Assembly (NCBI GenBank): GCA_937967665.1
Contig: CALBSZ010000765.1
Span: forward strand, 1 to 7,252
Direction: 5' to 3'
Length of the DNA: 7,252 nt
Source: an uncultured Planctomycetaceae bacterium
Lineage (GTDB): Bacteria; Planctomycetota; Planctomycetia; Pirellulales; Pirellulaceae
The position numbers and the translations under genes are program-made. The number at the start of each line of letters is the position of its first letter. Position 1 is the stretch's first letter. Positions 6,011 to 7,252 of the stretch are shown piece by piece. The notes below the pieces were generated by a model. That model was not told the DNA's origin. It worked only from the letters and a program-made list of their open reading frames with translations, and did no database searches.

Positions 6011-7153
6011 ATGCGGTATTCTTTTCGATTAGCAGAGTTGCTGGGGCACGTTCCAGACCCGCGACGGCGGCCGGGGACCATCAAGGACATTGCCGAAGCC
6101 ACGGGGCTGGACCGGCATCAGGTCGCGTCGTTGCTGAAGAACGAGATGAAATACATCCCGCTCGAAGCGCTGTCGCGCCTCTGCGAATTCCTGGTCGAAA
6201 AAGGATACGTGTCGGCGGATCAGCTTCCGGGAGCCTTGTTCGCGATCGAAACGGAGAACTTCTGGGAACTGCTGGCGCGGCGCAGCCGGCTGGAACTGTG
6301 TGTCGGGATAAGACGCGAGTTGAATGAAAGCTACGTCGCTGGCGGCTGGGTCGTGGCCTCGGACTCCGTCCTGCTGGGCGAAGTGTTGAATGGCGTATCG
6401 AGTCTCGGGGGTACGGCCAAGTATGCGAAGAGCGGTACGCAACCGCCGCATCCGGAACACATTCGCCAGTCGCTGGTATTGAGTCCCGGGGTCGATTCCC
6501 GTGAAGCCGTCCTGAAACGCGCTTCACACGTCTACCAGGAATTCGTGGACGCGCCGAATGACAAGTCGCTCGTCTGCCTGGGCAGCGTCAAGAGCAATCC
6601 TGTTGTCGAACTCATCTTCGCCGAGGCGTTTGGGTGCGAACCGTTTACCACGCAGGATACGGTCGCCAGACCGGAGGACCGCAGCTGCCCGTTCATGATG
6701 CGTTATCGAGACGACGACCCACACCCGCACTCCTGCAGCGCCGGCAGAGACCTGGCGCAAGGGGTCGCGGCCAAAGCAGCGGGATTTTATTACGAGCAGA
6801 AATCGGGCGAATGGGCTTGCTGCCGCTGGAGCGATTCCATGCAGGATACGGCGCTTGTGTTCTACATTTACCGCGAATCCCAAGGCCGCCTGGAAATGGT
6901 GCTGAGCGGTTTTTCCGGCCGTGCCACGCGCCTGCTGTCCTACACGCTCAACAGCAGCGCCGAGAAATTCTGGCCACCTGTCTATAAAGGGCACGGCATT
7001 CAAATTGGCGCTTATCTCGTGCAATACCGCCTGGCGCCTCAGGATGACCGTTCGTGGGACGTTCTGGAAACGGAACCTCCAACGGACACGCGCGTCATCG
7101 CCTTGGATAGCGAAGTCATCGGACGGCGCATCGAGAACAATTTCAACAACTAG
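6011..7153 (+). CDS. Helix-turn-helix (Cro/C1-like) regulator with an unrecognised C-terminal sensor-like region
   Basis: The protein has 380 residues. Residues 22-66 form a Cro/C1-type helix-turn-helix: TIKDIAEATGLDRHQVASLL (23-42), with the turn around TGL, followed by ALSRLCEFLVEKGYV. This predicts a cytoplasmic DNA-binding protein. Residues about 84-380 match no family I can name. Visible there are a hydrophobic strand running into a glycine loop, SLVCLGSVKSNPVVE (186-200), a Cys/His cluster (Cys226, His238, His240, Cys242, then Cys270-Cys271), a strand pair ALVFYIYRES/GRLEMVLSGFSGRAT (281-306) and WPPVYKGHGIQIGAYLVQYRL (321-341). The GSVKSN and GFSGRAT loops look like Rossmann-type turns, suggesting a small-molecule or nucleotide-binding sensor; this is inference. 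There are no membrane segments. The in-frame extension to an ATG at 5825 is disfavoured by the promoter-like element and ribosome binding site described separately. No target operon can be named; autoregulation is plausible. Confidence 0.8.
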   Translation: MRYSFRLAELLGHVPDPRRRPGTIKDIAEATGLDRHQVASLLKNEMKYIPLEALSRLCEFLVEKGYVSADQLPGALFAIETENFWELLARRSRLELCVGIRRELNESYVAGGWVVASDSVLLGEVLNGVSSLGGTAKYAKSGTQPPHPEHIRQSLVLSPGVDSREAVLKRASHVYQEFVDAPNDKSLVCLGSVKSNPVVELIFAEAFGCEPFTTQDTVARPEDRSCPFMMRYRDDDPHPHSCSAGRDLAQGVAAKAAGFYYEQKSGEWACCRWSDSMQDTALVFYIYRESQGRLEMVLSGFSGRATRLLSYTLNSSAEKFWPPVYKGHGIQIGAYLVQYRLAPQDDRSWDVLETEPPTDTRVIALDSEVIGRRIENNFNN

Positions 7154-7252
7154 GCTTTGTTTTTAATCTCACGATTTTGTAAAGATTTGCCGGTGTTTAG
7201 TTAAAAAAACAACATAAATAAAAGATTCTTTAAAGACATATCACTTCATTAA
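7154..7252. other. AT-rich sequence after the regulator gene
   Basis: Base composition falls abruptly after the regulator's stop: by my count about 26 of roughly 100 bases are G or C. TTTGTTTTTAATC follows the stop closely, but there is no stable hairpin in front of it, so it is not a standard intrinsic terminator. A-runs and the repeated TAAAGA/AAAGAT words are reminiscent of an AT-rich upstream promoter region for a gene beyond the edge. No reading frame is evident. Confidence 0.5.

Overview
The window most likely comes from the chromosome of a planctomycete (Pirellulales-like). The reasons are a DUF1207-type outer-membrane protein, a Tat-exported prenyltransferase/squalene-oxidase-repeat protein of a kind common in that phylum, moderately high G+C coding DNA, loosely spaced genes and frequent GTG starts. 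This assignment is inference from gene content; no rRNA or marker gene is present.

Layout. Bases 1-630 hold no convincing intact gene. A short minus-strand stretch (about 166-354) looks like the first block of an SGNH/GDSL hydrolase and is probably a decayed remnant. Three co-directional minus-strand genes follow, in transcription order: a DUF1207 outer-membrane beta-barrel-like protein (4196-5182), a monomeric NADP-dependent isocitrate dehydrogenase (icd, 1861-4095, GTG start) and a Tat-exported alpha/alpha-barrel repeat protein (631-1677). Gaps of about 100 and 180 bases, with promoter-like and hairpin elements in them, suggest separate transcription units rather than a tight operon.

A divergent intergenic region (5183-5472) separates these from two plus-strand genes. 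The first is a small MTH1187/YkoF-type thiamine-binding protein (5473-5784). The second is a helix-turn-helix regulator of 380 residues (6011-7153) with a large C-terminal region I do not recognise. A promoter-like element overlapped by an inverted repeat lies just before the regulator and is a candidate autoregulatory operator. After the regulator the last 100 bases drop abruptly to about one quarter G+C.

How the genes work together. The only clear metabolic gene is icd (TCA cycle, NADPH supply). The outer-membrane protein and the Tat-exported protein act in the envelope. The thiamine-binding protein is cytosolic. I see no sign that the genes form one pathway. The least explained item is the regulator: an N-terminal DNA-binding domain joined to a roughly 290-residue region with two glycine-rich loops that look like a ligand pocket. 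I found no CRISPR array, insertion sequence, tRNA or rRNA.
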